Below are positions 15,379 through 24,000 of a stretch of 36,842 nt of DNA, in pieces; the stretch's first letter is position 1; each line of letters starts with the position of its first letter. The notes beneath the pieces are model-generated. The model searched no databases. It was not told where the DNA came from and worked only from the letters and a program-made list of their open reading frames with translations. A program made the translations under genes and the position numbers. The DNA is from Thermoleophilaceae bacterium (GTDB lineage: Bacteria > Actinomycetota > Thermoleophilia > Solirubrobacterales > Thermoleophilaceae). The DNA lies in the NCBI GenBank assembly GCA_016929195.1, contig JAFGJG010000059.1:1-36842 (forward strand). The letters run 5' to 3'.

Positions 15379-16581
15379 CTAGGGCTGGCTCTGCGGCTGC
15401 GGCGTGGGCGTGGGCGCCTGCTGCTGCTGGCCCTGGCCCTGGCCCTGCGGAGTACCGCCCGAGGCCGCGCCGGTGTCGGTCTCTTCCGGGCCGTTGCTGC
15501 ACTCGGCGACCTCGTAGTCGTCGGCGCAGGACGTGTCCGCCCGGTAGTTCTCGCGGAAGTCCTTGATGAAGTCGTCGAGCGCCTTCTGCTGCCGCTGGGA
15601 GCGCAGGAGGTTCTTGATCGTCTCGGCGGCCTCCTGCTGCGACTGCTGCGAGGCCGGGGTGATCTTGCTCACCTCGAAGACGTACCAGCCGAACTGGGTC
15701 TTGACCGGGCCCTCGAGCGTGCCCTTCTTGGCCGAGAAGACCGCCTCGTCGAGCGACTTCTCCTGCTGGCCCTTGGCGACGGCGGGCAGCTTGCCGCCCT
15801 GCGCCTTCGACGCCTCGTCGATCGAGTACTGCTTCGCGACGTCCTTGAAGTCCTGGCCGCCCTCGATGGCCGCCTTGGCCTCGTTGGCCTTGGCCTCGTC
15901 CTTGGTCAGGACGATGCGCAAGTCACGCCGCTCGGGCTGGGCGAAGCGCTTCTTGTTCTTCTCGTAGTACTCCTTGACGTCCTCGTCGGAGATCTTGGTC
16001 GCGCTCTTCGTGATCTTCTGCGTGAGCTTCGTCTGGAGCTCGTTGAGCTTGACGCGGAAGAGGATGTCCTCCTCGCTCATGCCGGACGTCTTGAGGAACT
16101 CGGCGTAGGCCTTGTCGGTCGGGAACGAGGCCTTCTTCTGGTCCTCGAACGAGCGCTTGATCTCGGCGTCGGACACCTTGATGTCCTGCTTCTCGGCCTC
16201 CTGCTGGACCCACTCCGCCTGGATCAGGAACTGCATGACCTCGCGCTTGAGCGTGTCGTACTCGGTCTTGCACTGCTTCTTCAGCGCGCTCTCCGTGGGC
16301 TTCGCCTGGCCCTTCGGCACGGGCACCTTCTGCTTGGCCGCCACGCACTTCTCGAAGTCGGGCGGGTCCGGCACCGTGGCGGTGCCGCCGGGCTGCGTCT
16401 GGCTGCTGGCGGCGGTGGTCAGCCACTTGTCGAACTCGTCCTGGCTGATGGTGGAGTCGCCGACCTTGGCGACGGCGCCGGTGGGAACGTCGTTCCCGCA
16501 CCCGGCGATGGCGGCGGCGGTGAGGCCGGCGAGGAAGAGGCCGGTGAGGATCCTGATCGGAGCGTGAGTCATCGCAAGCAT
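15379..16581 (-). CDS. Parvulin-type peptidyl-prolyl isomerase lipoprotein (PrsA/SurA-like)
   Basis: The protein of about 400 residues is a predicted lipoprotein: hydrophobic ILTGLFLAGLTAAAIAGC, then Asn. It has a SurA/PrsA-like helical N-domain (VAKVGDSTISQDEFDKWL onward) and a PPIC parvulin domain (about 250-350: QPERRDLRIVLTKDEAKA, GGKLPAVAKGQQEKSLDEAVF, VKTQFGWYVFEV). A Gln/Pro/Gly-rich tail follows. It should help fold exported proteins outside the membrane. Two in-frame ATGs (16581 and 16572) are equally possible and a GTG at 16623 is less likely. It lies between mfd and mazG, with mazG following closely. Confidence 0.9.
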   Translation of the reverse strand: MLAMTHAPIRILTGLFLAGLTAAAIAGCGNDVPTGAVAKVGDSTISQDEFDKWLTTAASSQTQPGGTATVPDPPDFEKCVAAKQKVPVPKGQAKPTESALKKQCKTEYDTLKREVMQFLIQAEWVQQEAEKQDIKVSDAEIKRSFEDQKKASFPTDKAYAEFLKTSGMSEEDILFRVKLNELQTKLTQKITKSATKISDEDVKEYYEKNKKRFAQPERRDLRIVLTKDEAKANEAKAAIEGGQDFKDVAKQYSIDEASKAQGGKLPAVAKGQQEKSLDEAVFSAKKGTLEGPVKTQFGWYVFEVSKITPASQQSQQEAAETIKNLLRSQRQQKALDDFIKDFRENYRADTSCADDYEVAECSNGPEETDTGAASGGTPQGQGQGQQQQAPTPTPQPQSQP

Positions 16582-16678
16582 GTCTAAGAGGTATTCGTAA
16601 AGCTCGCCTAAGCGGGTCTGCACACAGGCAGCAGCGAGTCGAGGTGCCCTGCGCGACGCGGAAGGGTAGCAATGCCCC

Positions 16679-19600
16679 TCACGAGGCCGGGCGGGTTGTC
16701 ACCTCGAGGATCGCCTCGGCCGCCGCGACCACCGCGGGGAAGCGCTCGGCGGCCTCGTCCGGCACGCGCACGCGCACCGTGCTGCGACCCGACTCGTAGA
16801 CCGCCTCGGGAACGGCCTCACGGAGGGCCTTCGCGCCCGTTGAGTCGAGCTCGACCGGGGCGACGGCCATCCGCCCGCCGCGGAACTCGACGCTGTTGAC
16901 GCCGGCGCGACCCAGCTTGATGCGCGCGTCCTGGAGCTTGATCAGGTTGTCGAGCGGCTCGGGGACCGGCCCGAAGCGGTCCTCGAGCTCCTCGCGGAGG
17001 AGGATCAGGTCCGCAATCTCGCGGGCGCCCGCCACACGGCGGTGGAGCTCGATCTTCGCGGCCTCGTACGGCACGTAGTCGCCGGGCACGTACGCGTCGA
17101 CCGGCAGGTCCATGCGCACAGGCTCGGCCGCCTCCTCGGCGGAGTCCGCGCTCAGCAGGCGCACGGCCTCGTCGAGCATCCCCATGTAGAGCTCGAAGCC
17201 GACCGCGGCGACGTGCCCGGACTGGTCCGCGCCGAGCAGGTTGCCCGCTCCGCGGATCTCGAGGTCGCGCATCGCGATCTTGAAGCCGGAGCCCAGCTCC
17301 GTGTAGTCGGACAGCGTCGAGAGCCGCTTGCCCGCCTCCTCAGAGAGGGCCGCCGATGACGGGTAGAGGAGGTACGCGTAGGCACGCTCGCGTGACCGCC
17401 CCACGCGTCCGCGGATCTGGTAGAGCTGAGCCAGGCCGAGCTCGTCCGCGCGCTCGACGATCAGAGTGTTCGCGCTGGGTATGTCGAGCCCCGACTCCAC
17501 GATCGTCGTGCAGACGAGCACGTCGGCCGCGCCGCGGAGGAACTCGAGCATGACCTGCTCGAGCTGGCCCTCGGCCATCTGCCCGTGCGCGACCAGCACG
17601 CGCGCCTTCGGCACCATCGCGCGCACGCGCTCGGCCGTCTCGTCGATCGTGTCCACGCGGTTGTGCAGGAAGAAGACCTGCCCCTTGCGCTCGAGCTCGC
17701 GCTCGATCGCGCGCGTGACCAGCTCCTCGTCGTAGTCGCCGACGTACGTCTTCACCGGGCGCCTGCCCTCGGGCGGGGTCTCGATCACCGAGATGTCGCG
17801 CAGCCCGGCCAGGGACATCTGGAGCGTGCGCGGAATGGGCGTGGCCGACAGCGAGAGCACGTCCACGCGGAGGCGCAGCTGCCGCAGCAGCTCCTTCTGC
17901 TTCACGCCGAAGCGCTGCTCCTCGTCGACGATCAGGAGCCCGAGGTCCTTGGGCCGGACATCGCGCGAGAGCAGGCGGTGGGTGCCGATCATGATGTCGA
18001 CCTTCCCCGCGGCGAAGTCGGCGAGCGAGTCGCGCACCTCCTTCGCGGACTGGAAGCGCGACGCCACCTCGATGCGCACGGGGTAGTCGCGGAGCCGCTC
18101 GGTGAAGGTGCCGAAATGCTGCTGGGCGAGCACCGTCGTCGGCACCAGGAACATGACCTGCTTGCCGTCCTCGGCGGCCTTGAACGCCGCACGCAGCGCA
18201 ACCTCGGTCTTGCCGTAGCCCACGTCGCCGCAGACGAGCCGGTCCATCGGGCGCGCCTCCTCCATGTCGGCGCGCACCGCCTCGATCGCGTCGAACTGGT
18301 CGGGCGTCTCGCGGTAGGGGAAGCGCTCCTCGAGCTCCACCGACCACTCGCCGTCGCGCGCGAACGCGTGGCCGGCGCGGCGGCGGCGCTCGGCGTAGAG
18401 GTTGATGAGCTCGCCGGCGAGCGCCTCGGCCGCGCGCCGGGCGCGGAGCTTCATCTGCTCCCACTGCTTTCCGCCGAGCTTGGAGAGCGGCGGGTCGCCG
18501 GCATCGGCGCCCACGTAGCGCGCCACCTTGTGGAGCTGGTCGCTCGGCACGAACACGCGGTCGCCGTCCTTGAACTCGAGCTCCAGGTAGTCGCGCGTCA
18601 CGCCGCCGACGGTCTTGGTCTCGAAGCCCACGAACTTGGCGATGCCGTGGTCCTCGTGCACCACGGCGCCACCGGCGCGGAGCTCGGTGAACGAGGCGAT
18701 CGCCGTGCCGCCCGGCTTCGGCCGCGACGGGCTCTCCGAGCGCCGATTCCGGAGCAGGCGGTGCTCGGGCAGGATCGCGAGCTTCAGCTGGGGCGCGAGG
18801 AAGCCCTCGCGGAGCGGGGCGTGCGCGAAGGTCACGCCGGGCTCGGCCGACGCCGGCCTGCCGTCGAGGAAGTCGGCGTGGACTCGCGTGAGGTTGTAGC
18901 GGGCGCGCTCGGCCTCGCCGCGGCGCGCCCAGGCCACCACCGTGCGGTAGCCCGAGCGCACTAGCTTCTCGAGCTCGGGCTCCGCCTCGCGCAGCGAGCG
19001 CGCGGCGGTGTCGGCGCTCTGGGCGCGGAACTCGTGCGGCTGGTCCTGCGAGATGCTCGACAGCCGCAGCTCGGCGCGCTCCGCGAGGGACGCGTCGAGC
19101 CGGTCCGGCGGCACGTACAGATGGTGCGCGTCCTCGTCGTGGAAGCTCGTCGTGACGTCGTCCCAGTAGTCGCGCAGGGACGGCGCCAGCTCCTCCTCGG
19201 CGGCCACGGCGATCAGAGCGTGGGCCGGGACGAGGTCGAGCAGCTCGCGGAAGCGGTCGACCGGCAGCACGTCGGCCACGTCGGGGCGCTCGGACTCGTC
19301 GCTCGTGGCCGCGATCTCGGCCAGCTCGCGCTGCTCGGGGGCGAGCTCGGCGGCCGGGGCGATCTCCACGCGCTCGGCCTCCTCGAGCGAGCGCTGCGTG
19401 AACGTGGAGAACCAGGTGAGCCGCTCCACCTCGACGTCGAAGAGCTCGCAGCGAACCGCGCGCTCCTCCGTGGCCGGGTAGACGTCGAGGATGTCCCCGC
19501 GGGTGGCGAACTGGCCGCGGTTCTCGACCTGGTCCACGCGCTCGTAGCCGCAGGCCACGAGCTGGCCGGCCGCCTCCTCCAGGTCGAGCAGGCCCCCCTT

Positions 19601-20023
19601 CTCGATCTCGAAGCCGTGCGGGCGCAGCGCGGGGTCGGGGACCTTCTCGGCCAGGGCGACCGCCGAGGTCACGAGCACGGCGGGCTGCTCGCCCAGGAGA
19701 GCGTCGAGTGCCGCCACGCGCAGGCCGACCAGGTGTGGCGGCGGCGCGAGGTGCGACTCGTAGCGCACGCCGCGCGCCGGGTAGAAGCGCACCTCGCGCG
19801 GCGCGAGGTAGGCGCGCAGGTCGGCCGCGAGGTCACGGGCGGCGCGGTCGTCGCCCGCCACCACGAGCGCGGGGCGGTCGGCGTCGAGGTCGATCAGCGA
19901 CGAGAGCAGGTAGGGGCGCAGGCTCGCGGAGACGAATGCGCGCTGCGGCTCACGGCGCGCGGCCTCCGCGAGGGCGTTGACCTCGGGGGCCTCCTCGGCG
20001 TATGAAAGGAGTGAGCGGAGCAT
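16679..20023 (-). CDS. mfd: Transcription-repair coupling factor Mfd
   Basis: The protein of about 1114 residues has the full Mfd layout. The UvrB-like N-terminal modules include RGVRYESHLAPPPHLVGLR and GQFATRGDILDVYP. The RNA-polymerase-interacting CarD-like domain lies at about 445-505 (GGAVVHEDHGIAKFVGFE). The RecG-like motor follows, with Walker A GDVGYGKTEVAL near 598, the IVDEEQRFG box near 698 and the QIRGRVGRSRERAYAYLL motif. The C-terminal TRCF domain contacts UvrA-related surfaces. Mfd displaces stalled RNA polymerase and recruits excision repair. The ATG at 20021-20023 is preferred over the GTG at 20044 because the latter would lie inside the palindromic repeat at 20041-20061. Confidence 0.96.
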   Translation of the reverse strand: MLRSLLSYAEEAPEVNALAEAARREPQRAFVSASLRPYLLSSLIDLDADRPALVVAGDDRAARDLAADLRAYLAPREVRFYPARGVRYESHLAPPPHLVGLRVAALDALLGEQPAVLVTSAVALAEKVPDPALRPHGFEIEKGGLLDLEEAAGQLVACGYERVDQVENRGQFATRGDILDVYPATEERAVRCELFDVEVERLTWFSTFTQRSLEEAERVEIAPAAELAPEQRELAEIAATSDESERPDVADVLPVDRFRELLDLVPAHALIAVAAEEELAPSLRDYWDDVTTSFHDEDAHHLYVPPDRLDASLAERAELRLSSISQDQPHEFRAQSADTAARSLREAEPELEKLVRSGYRTVVAWARRGEAERARYNLTRVHADFLDGRPASAEPGVTFAHAPLREGFLAPQLKLAILPEHRLLRNRRSESPSRPKPGGTAIASFTELRAGGAVVHEDHGIAKFVGFETKTVGGVTRDYLELEFKDGDRVFVPSDQLHKVARYVGADAGDPPLSKLGGKQWEQMKLRARRAAEALAGELINLYAERRRRAGHAFARDGEWSVELEERFPYRETPDQFDAIEAVRADMEEARPMDRLVCGDVGYGKTEVALRAAFKAAEDGKQVMFLVPTTVLAQQHFGTFTERLRDYPVRIEVASRFQSAKEVRDSLADFAAGKVDIMIGTHRLLSRDVRPKDLGLLIVDEEQRFGVKQKELLRQLRLRVDVLSLSATPIPRTLQMSLAGLRDISVIETPPEGRRPVKTYVGDYDEELVTRAIERELERKGQVFFLHNRVDTIDETAERVRAMVPKARVLVAHGQMAEGQLEQVMLEFLRGAADVLVCTTIVESGLDIPSANTLIVERADELGLAQLYQIRGRVGRSRERAYAYLLYPSSAALSEEAGKRLSTLSDYTELGSGFKIAMRDLEIRGAGNLLGADQSGHVAAVGFELYMGMLDEAVRLLSADSAEEAAEPVRMDLPVDAYVPGDYVPYEAAKIELHRRVAGAREIADLILLREELEDRFGPVPEPLDNLIKLQDARIKLGRAGVNSVEFRGGRMAVAPVELDSTGAKALREAVPEAVYESGRSTVRVRVPDEAAERFPAVVAAAEAILEVTTRPAS

Positions 20024-20040
20024 GCAGATGACATCGGTGC

Positions 20041-20061
20041 GCACGCGGCCGAGCCGCGTGC
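20041..20061. repeat. Palindromic repeat, copy 2, upstream of mfd
   Basis: Arms 20041-20049 and 20053-20061 are a perfect 9-bp dyad (GCACGCGGC/GCCGCGTGC) around CGA, with a conserved TTCCGCGAC-type flank (20062-20070). The dyad centre is 28 bases before the mfd ATG at 20023. Copy 1 (10379-10399) has nearly the same spacing to its downstream gene. Confidence 0.65.
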
Positions 20062-20181
20062 TTCCGCGACGAAAGGCCGCCCGGGCGGTCCCGCGCGGCT
20101 CGTTTCCGATTCTAGGCGCGGCTCTCGAGACAGCAGCCGCGCATCGTCACCTCACACGCCTCCGGGCCGTGGCCGCGCGGG

Positions 20182-20763
20182 CTAGCCCTCCAGGAGCAGC
20201 CGCTCCAGGGAGTCGGTGGCGCGCTCGACGAGCGAGCGGACCTCGTCCGGCGGCTCGCGGAAGCGACCGAGCACCCAGGCCGACACGATCTCGGGGTCGG
20301 TCGAGTCGGGACGGCCGACGCCGACCCTGATGCGGTGGAAGTCGGGGCCGCCGAGCTCGCGCTTGAGGGACTTGAGCCCGTTGTGTCCCGCGAGCCCGCC
20401 GCCGAGCCGGGCCTCCACGCGCCCGAACGGCAGGTCGATCTCGTCGTGGATCGCCACGACCCGGTCGAGCGGGACGCCGAGCGCGCCGCGGGCCGGCCCG
20501 GCCGACCGGCCGGAGTCGTTCATGTGCGTCTGCGGGAGCAGCACGCCGACGCGCGGGCCGCCCGGGCCCACCCTCCCGTCCGAGTAGAGGCCGGCGAACT
20601 TCGGCTTGGCCCTGGGCAGGGCCCAGCGATGGGCCGCCTCCGCGGCGACCTCGAAGCCGACGTTGTGGCGGGTCCGCGCGTAGCGGTCACCCGGGTTCCC
20701 GAGCCCCACCACCAGCCAGTCGACCTTGCCGCCGCCCCCGGAGCGACGGCGAAACAGGCTCAC
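20182..20763 (-). CDS. pth: Peptidyl-tRNA hydrolase
   Basis: The 193-residue protein has all Pth signatures: VVGLGNPGDRYARTRHNVGFE with catalytic His33, THMNDSG (Asn83), HDEIDLPFG (Asp108) and GGGLAGHNGLKS (Asn129). It releases tRNA from peptidyl-tRNA dropped by ribosomes. The GTG start overlaps the rplY TGA stop (GTGA at 20760-20763), indicating coupled translation. An N-terminal extension of about 14 residues (SLFRRRSGGGGK) precedes the usual core. Confidence 0.95.
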   Translation of the reverse strand: MSLFRRRSGGGGKVDWLVVGLGNPGDRYARTRHNVGFEVAAEAAHRWALPRAKPKFAGLYSDGRVGPGGPRVGVLLPQTHMNDSGRSAGPARGALGVPLDRVVAIHDEIDLPFGRVEARLGGGLAGHNGLKSLKRELGGPDFHRIRVGVGRPDSTDPEIVSAWVLGRFREPPDEVRSLVERATDSLERLLLEG

Positions 20764-21470
20764 TCCGAGTCGGAGTCGCCGCCCTCGTCGCCGCCGCCGG
20801 ACTCCTCCTCCGCGGCGGCCTCCTCGGCCTCGGCCTCGATCGGCTCGCCGTCCTCGCCCACGAGCTCGGTCTCCTCCTCGATCTCCTCGGGCTCCTCGAC
20901 CTCGGTCGGGACGACGACCGTGGCGACGATCGTCTCCTCCGGGTCGTCGAGGAACTCCACGCCCTCGGGCGGGGTGAGCTCGGAGAGGTGCATCGTGGCC
21001 GCGATCTCCATGCCGGAGACGTCGGCGGTGATGAAGTCTGGGATGGCGGTCGGCAGCGCCTCGATGTTCAGCTGGTGGGTGACCTGCTCCATCACGCCGC
21101 CCTCCTTGACGCCGGGCGCCTCCTCGGCGCCCTCGATGTGGAGGGCCACGGGCGCCTGGATCTTCTCGTCGAGGCGGACCTCGAGGAGGTCGATGTGCAT
21201 GACCTCGCCCCGGACGGGGTGGAGCTGCTGGTCCTTGACGATCACCGGACGGGTCTTTCCGCCCGCGATCTCCAGGTCGATCAGGGCCGAGCCGTCCACG
21301 AGGACCTGGCGCAGGGCGCGGTAGTCGACCTTGAAGGAGGTGCAGTCCCCGTCGCCGCCGCCGTAGACCACGCCGGGCACGACGCCCTCACGACGCAGCC
21401 TGCGCACGGCGCGGCTGCCGCGCTCCTCGCGCTGGTCGACTGAGAGTGTGGGTCGCTTTGAGTCCGCCAT
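20760..21470 (-). CDS. rplY: 50S ribosomal protein L25 (general stress protein Ctc type)
   Basis: The 236-residue protein has the L25 5S-rRNA-binding domain at the N-terminus (RGSRAVRRLRREGVVPGVVYG, KDQQLHPVRGEVMHIDLLEV). The longer CTC-type beta domain follows (about 100-190: IPDFITADVSGMEI, LTPPEGVEFL), then a very acidic tail (about 192-236). It binds 5S rRNA in the large subunit, and Ctc-type forms are often stress-induced. TACACT (21481-21486, minus strand) lies 10 bases before the ATG. The gene starts the rplY-pth coupled pair and is divergent from the AarF-type kinase gene. Confidence 0.95.
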   Translation of the reverse strand: MADSKRPTLSVDQREERGSRAVRRLRREGVVPGVVYGGGDGDCTSFKVDYRALRQVLVDGSALIDLEIAGGKTRPVIVKDQQLHPVRGEVMHIDLLEVRLDEKIQAPVALHIEGAEEAPGVKEGGVMEQVTHQLNIEALPTAIPDFITADVSGMEIAATMHLSELTPPEGVEFLDDPEETIVATVVVPTEVEEPEEIEEETELVGEDGEPIEAEAEEAAAEEESGGGDEGGDSDSE

Positions 21471-21523
21471 CCGGCGCGCCAGTGTAGCGGGGGCCTGCGC
21501 GCCGACCTATCCTCATTCGAGGC

Positions 21524-22933
21524 TTGGCAAGACGCGACGACAGCTCGATCCCGGCGGGACGCGTCCGCAGGACCGCGGAGGTGGGATCGGTGCTCGGCAC
21601 GCAGGGGGCGCGCTACGCGGGCACGCGCGCCGCGAACCTGACGCGCTCGCCGGAGGCGGCCGCCGAGGCGCTCGAGCGGCGCCACCTCGAGGCGGCCGAG
21701 CGCATGGTGGAGACGCTCGGCCGGATGAAGGGCGCCGCGATGAAGATCGGCCAGCTCGCATCCTTCATCGACACCGAGTTCCTGCCGCCCGAGTACCGCG
21801 ACCTCTACCAGGAGCAGCTCGCGTCGCTGCGCACGTCGGCGCCCCCGATGCCGTGGAGGAAGGTCGAGAAGGTGCTCCGCGAGGAGTGGGACGAGCCGGT
21901 GTCCGAGCTGTTCGAGGACTTCGACGAGGAGGCGGCCGCCGCCGCCTCGATCGGCCAGGTGCACCGCGCTGTCCTCTGCGACGGCCGGCGCGTGGCCGTG
22001 AAGATCCAGTACCCCGGCGTGGCGGACGCGATCGCGGCGGACATGCAGAACGCCGGGATGCTCATGCGGATGGCCAAGGCGCTGGCCCCCGGGCTCGACG
22101 CGAAGGCGGCGGCCGGGGAGCTGAAGGAGCGCGTCATGGAGGAGCTCGACTACGAGATCGAGGCCCAGAAGCAGCGCTCGTTCGCGCGCGGCTACAGCGA
22201 CCACCCGTTCATCTTCGTCCCGGACGTGGTCACGCGCCTGTCCACCACGCGCGTGCTCGTAACGGAGTGGGTCGACGGCGTGGGCTTCGACGAGGTCGTC
22301 GCGCTGTCGCAGGAGCAGCGCGACGCCTTCGGCGAGATCGTCTACCGCTTCTGCTTCGGGTCGATCTACCACCTCCAGCACTTCAACGCGGACGCGCATC
22401 CCGGCAACTACCTGCTGATGCCGGACGGGCGCGTGGCCTTCCTCGACTTCGGCATGACGAAGCATCTGGACGCCGAGCAGATCGATCTCGAGATCGCCGC
22501 GCTGGCGGCTGTCTTCGACGACGACCCGGAGCGCCTGCGCGTGGCTCTCCACGACCTCGGCTTCCTGCGCGACCCGCGCAAGGTGGAGGCCGAGCAGCTG
22601 ATGCGCCACGTCCGCGCCATCGGCGGGTGGTACATGGAGGACCGCGAGGTCACGATCGACTCCGCCCGGGTGATGGACGCCATCTCGGCGGTCTCGGACC
22701 CGCGCTCCGACTTCTACCGGCTCGTGCGGCGCGAGAACCTGCCCGCGAACGAGTTGATGGGCCGCCGGATGGAGACCGGGGTGCTAGCCGTCCTCGCTCA
22801 GCTGACCGCCACGCGCAACTGGCACCGGATCGGCCGCGAGTGGTGGTTCGGCGAGCCGCCGGCGACGGAGCTGGGCGAACAGGAGCGGGCCTACTTCGAG
22901 GCGCGCGGCGAGCGCCGCCGCGGCCACGCCTAG
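21524..22933 (+). CDS. ABC1/AarF (UbiB) family atypical kinase
   Basis: The 469-residue protein shows the UbiB hallmarks. KIGQ at 74-77 belongs to the inhibitory helix, and [11 protein letters not shown] at 137-147 is the Ala-rich nucleotide loop. Also visible are Lys160 (VAVKIQYPG), Glu-Leu-Asp at 207-209, the catalytic loop [11 protein letters not shown] (Asp290, Asn295) and the DFG-type motif LDFGMTK (308-313). Family members are ATPases/kinases tied to isoprenoid quinone lipids, but the substrate is unknown. TTG at 21524 is the start; TATCCT (21508-21513) lies 10 bases before it. No quinone biosynthesis gene is adjacent. A bidirectional hairpin separates it from prs. Confidence 0.92.
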   Translation: MARRDDSSIPAGRVRRTAEVGSVLGTQGARYAGTRAANLTRSPEAAAEALERRHLEAAERMVETLGRMKGAAMKIGQLASFIDTEFLPPEYRDLYQEQLASLRTSAPPMPWRKVEKVLREEWDEPVSELFEDFDEEAAAAASIGQVHRAVLCDGRRVAVKIQYPGVADAIAADMQNAGMLMRMAKALAPGLDAKAAAGELKERVMEELDYEIEAQKQRSFARGYSDHPFIFVPDVVTRLSTTRVLVTEWVDGVGFDEVVALSQEQRDAFGEIVYRFCFGSIYHLQHFNADAHPGNYLLMPDGRVAFLDFGMTKHLDAEQIDLEIAALAAVFDDDPERLRVALHDLGFLRDPRKVEAEQLMRHVRAIGGWYMEDREVTIDSARVMDAISAVSDPRSDFYRLVRRENLPANELMGRRMETGVLAVLAQLTATRNWHRIGREWWFGEPPATELGEQERAYFEARGERRRGHA

Positions 22934-22935
22934 AG

Positions 22936-22956
22936 CCTGGGGGCGCGAGCCCCCGG
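22936..22956. terminator. Bidirectional terminator hairpin between the AarF kinase gene and prs
   Basis: GGGGGC (22939-22944) pairs with GCCCCC (22949-22954) around a GCGA tetraloop, extended by CC/GG with one bulged T. It lies in the 29-base gap between two convergent genes. No U-tract is seen. Confidence 0.7.
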
Positions 22957-22962
22957 ATGTGA

Positions 22963-23997
22963 TCAGAAGAGCTGGTTCTCGCCGGCGAAGATCTCGGACA
23001 CCGAGTCGTCCAGGAAGATCCGCCGGATCGAGTCGGTGAGGATGTCCGCCGAGGTGAGCTGGCGGACCATCGAGGGCGCTCCGCTGCGCAGCGGGACGGT
23101 GTCCGTCACGACGATGCCCTCGAGCGGCGAGTCGTCGAGCGTCTGGAACGCGTTGCCGGCGAACAGCCCGTGCGTGGCGACCGCGTAGACCCTGCGCGCG
23201 CCCTCGTCCATCACCGTCTGGGCCGCCGCGGCGAGCGTGCCGCCCGTGCCGATGATGTCGTCGACGATCACGGCGGTCTTGTCCTTGACGTCGCCGATCA
23301 CATGCCCTATCTCGGCCACGCCCTGCGCCGGGCGCTCCTTCTCGAGCAGCGCGTAGGGGGCGCCCACCTTGCGGGCGAAGTTCTTGACGAGCTTCACGCG
23401 GCCGGCGTCCGGGGCGATGATCGTGAGGTCCTGGTCGCCGATGTTGTCCTGCACGAACTGCGTGAGGATCGGCATCGCGGTCATGTGGTCGACGGTCTTC
23501 GAGAAGAACCCCTGCATCTGGCCGGCGTGGAGGTCCATCGTCACCAGCCGGTCGATGCCCGCCACCTCGAGCAGCTCGGCCACGAGGCGCGCCGAGATCG
23601 GCTCGCGCGGGGCCGACTTCTTGTCCTGGCGCGAGTACCCGTACCAGGGGCAGACCGCGATGATCCGGTGCGCCGACGCGTGCTTCGCGGCGTGGATCAT
23701 CAGCAGCAGCTCCATCAGCGCGTCGTTGGGGGTGAGCCCCTCGCGCTCCGAGGCGCAGATCGACTGGACGATGAACAGGTCCGCGCCGCGGATCGACTCG
23801 CCGTAGCGGCAGTAGACCTCGCCGTCGGCGAACGTCTTCAGGCCGGGGTCCACGGGCTCGAGCGCCAGCCGGCTCGTGATCTTCGCCCCGAGCTCCTGGC
23901 TCGCGCGCCCGGCCGTGACCATCAGGCGCTTCTCGTACCCGGCCGTGATGGCCGTGCCGAGGCTCGGTGCTGTCGCCGTGTCGAGGGCCTTGCTCAT
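22963..23997 (-). CDS. prs: Ribose-phosphate pyrophosphokinase
   Basis: The 344-residue protein is a class I PRPP synthetase. FADGEVYCRYGESIRG, the ATP-binding PWYGYSRQDKK (117-127), the catalytic loop PDAGRVKLVKNFA (196-208) and the PRPP-binding motif VIVDDIIGTGGT (243-254) are present. It makes PRPP from ribose 5-phosphate and ATP for nucleotide, His and Trp synthesis. An N-terminal extension of about 22 residues precedes the usual start. The ATG is 3 bases after the glmU stop, so the two are an operon, a standard actinobacterial pair. Confidence 0.97.
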   Translation of the reverse strand: MSKALDTATAPSLGTAITAGYEKRLMVTAGRASQELGAKITSRLALEPVDPGLKTFADGEVYCRYGESIRGADLFIVQSICASEREGLTPNDALMELLLMIHAAKHASAHRIIAVCPWYGYSRQDKKSAPREPISARLVAELLEVAGIDRLVTMDLHAGQMQGFFSKTVDHMTAMPILTQFVQDNIGDQDLTIIAPDAGRVKLVKNFARKVGAPYALLEKERPAQGVAEIGHVIGDVKDKTAVIVDDIIGTGGTLAAAAQTVMDEGARRVYAVATHGLFAGNAFQTLDDSPLEGIVVTDTVPLRSGAPSMVRQLTSADILTDSIRRIFLDDSVSEIFAGENQLF

Positions 23998-24000
23998 TGG

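Noticed and set aside
15415-15450. Tandem CTG and GGCCCT repeats as a regulatory element
   Set aside because: They encode the Gln-rich, Gly-rich tail of the parvulin lipoprotein and are explained by its amino-acid composition.
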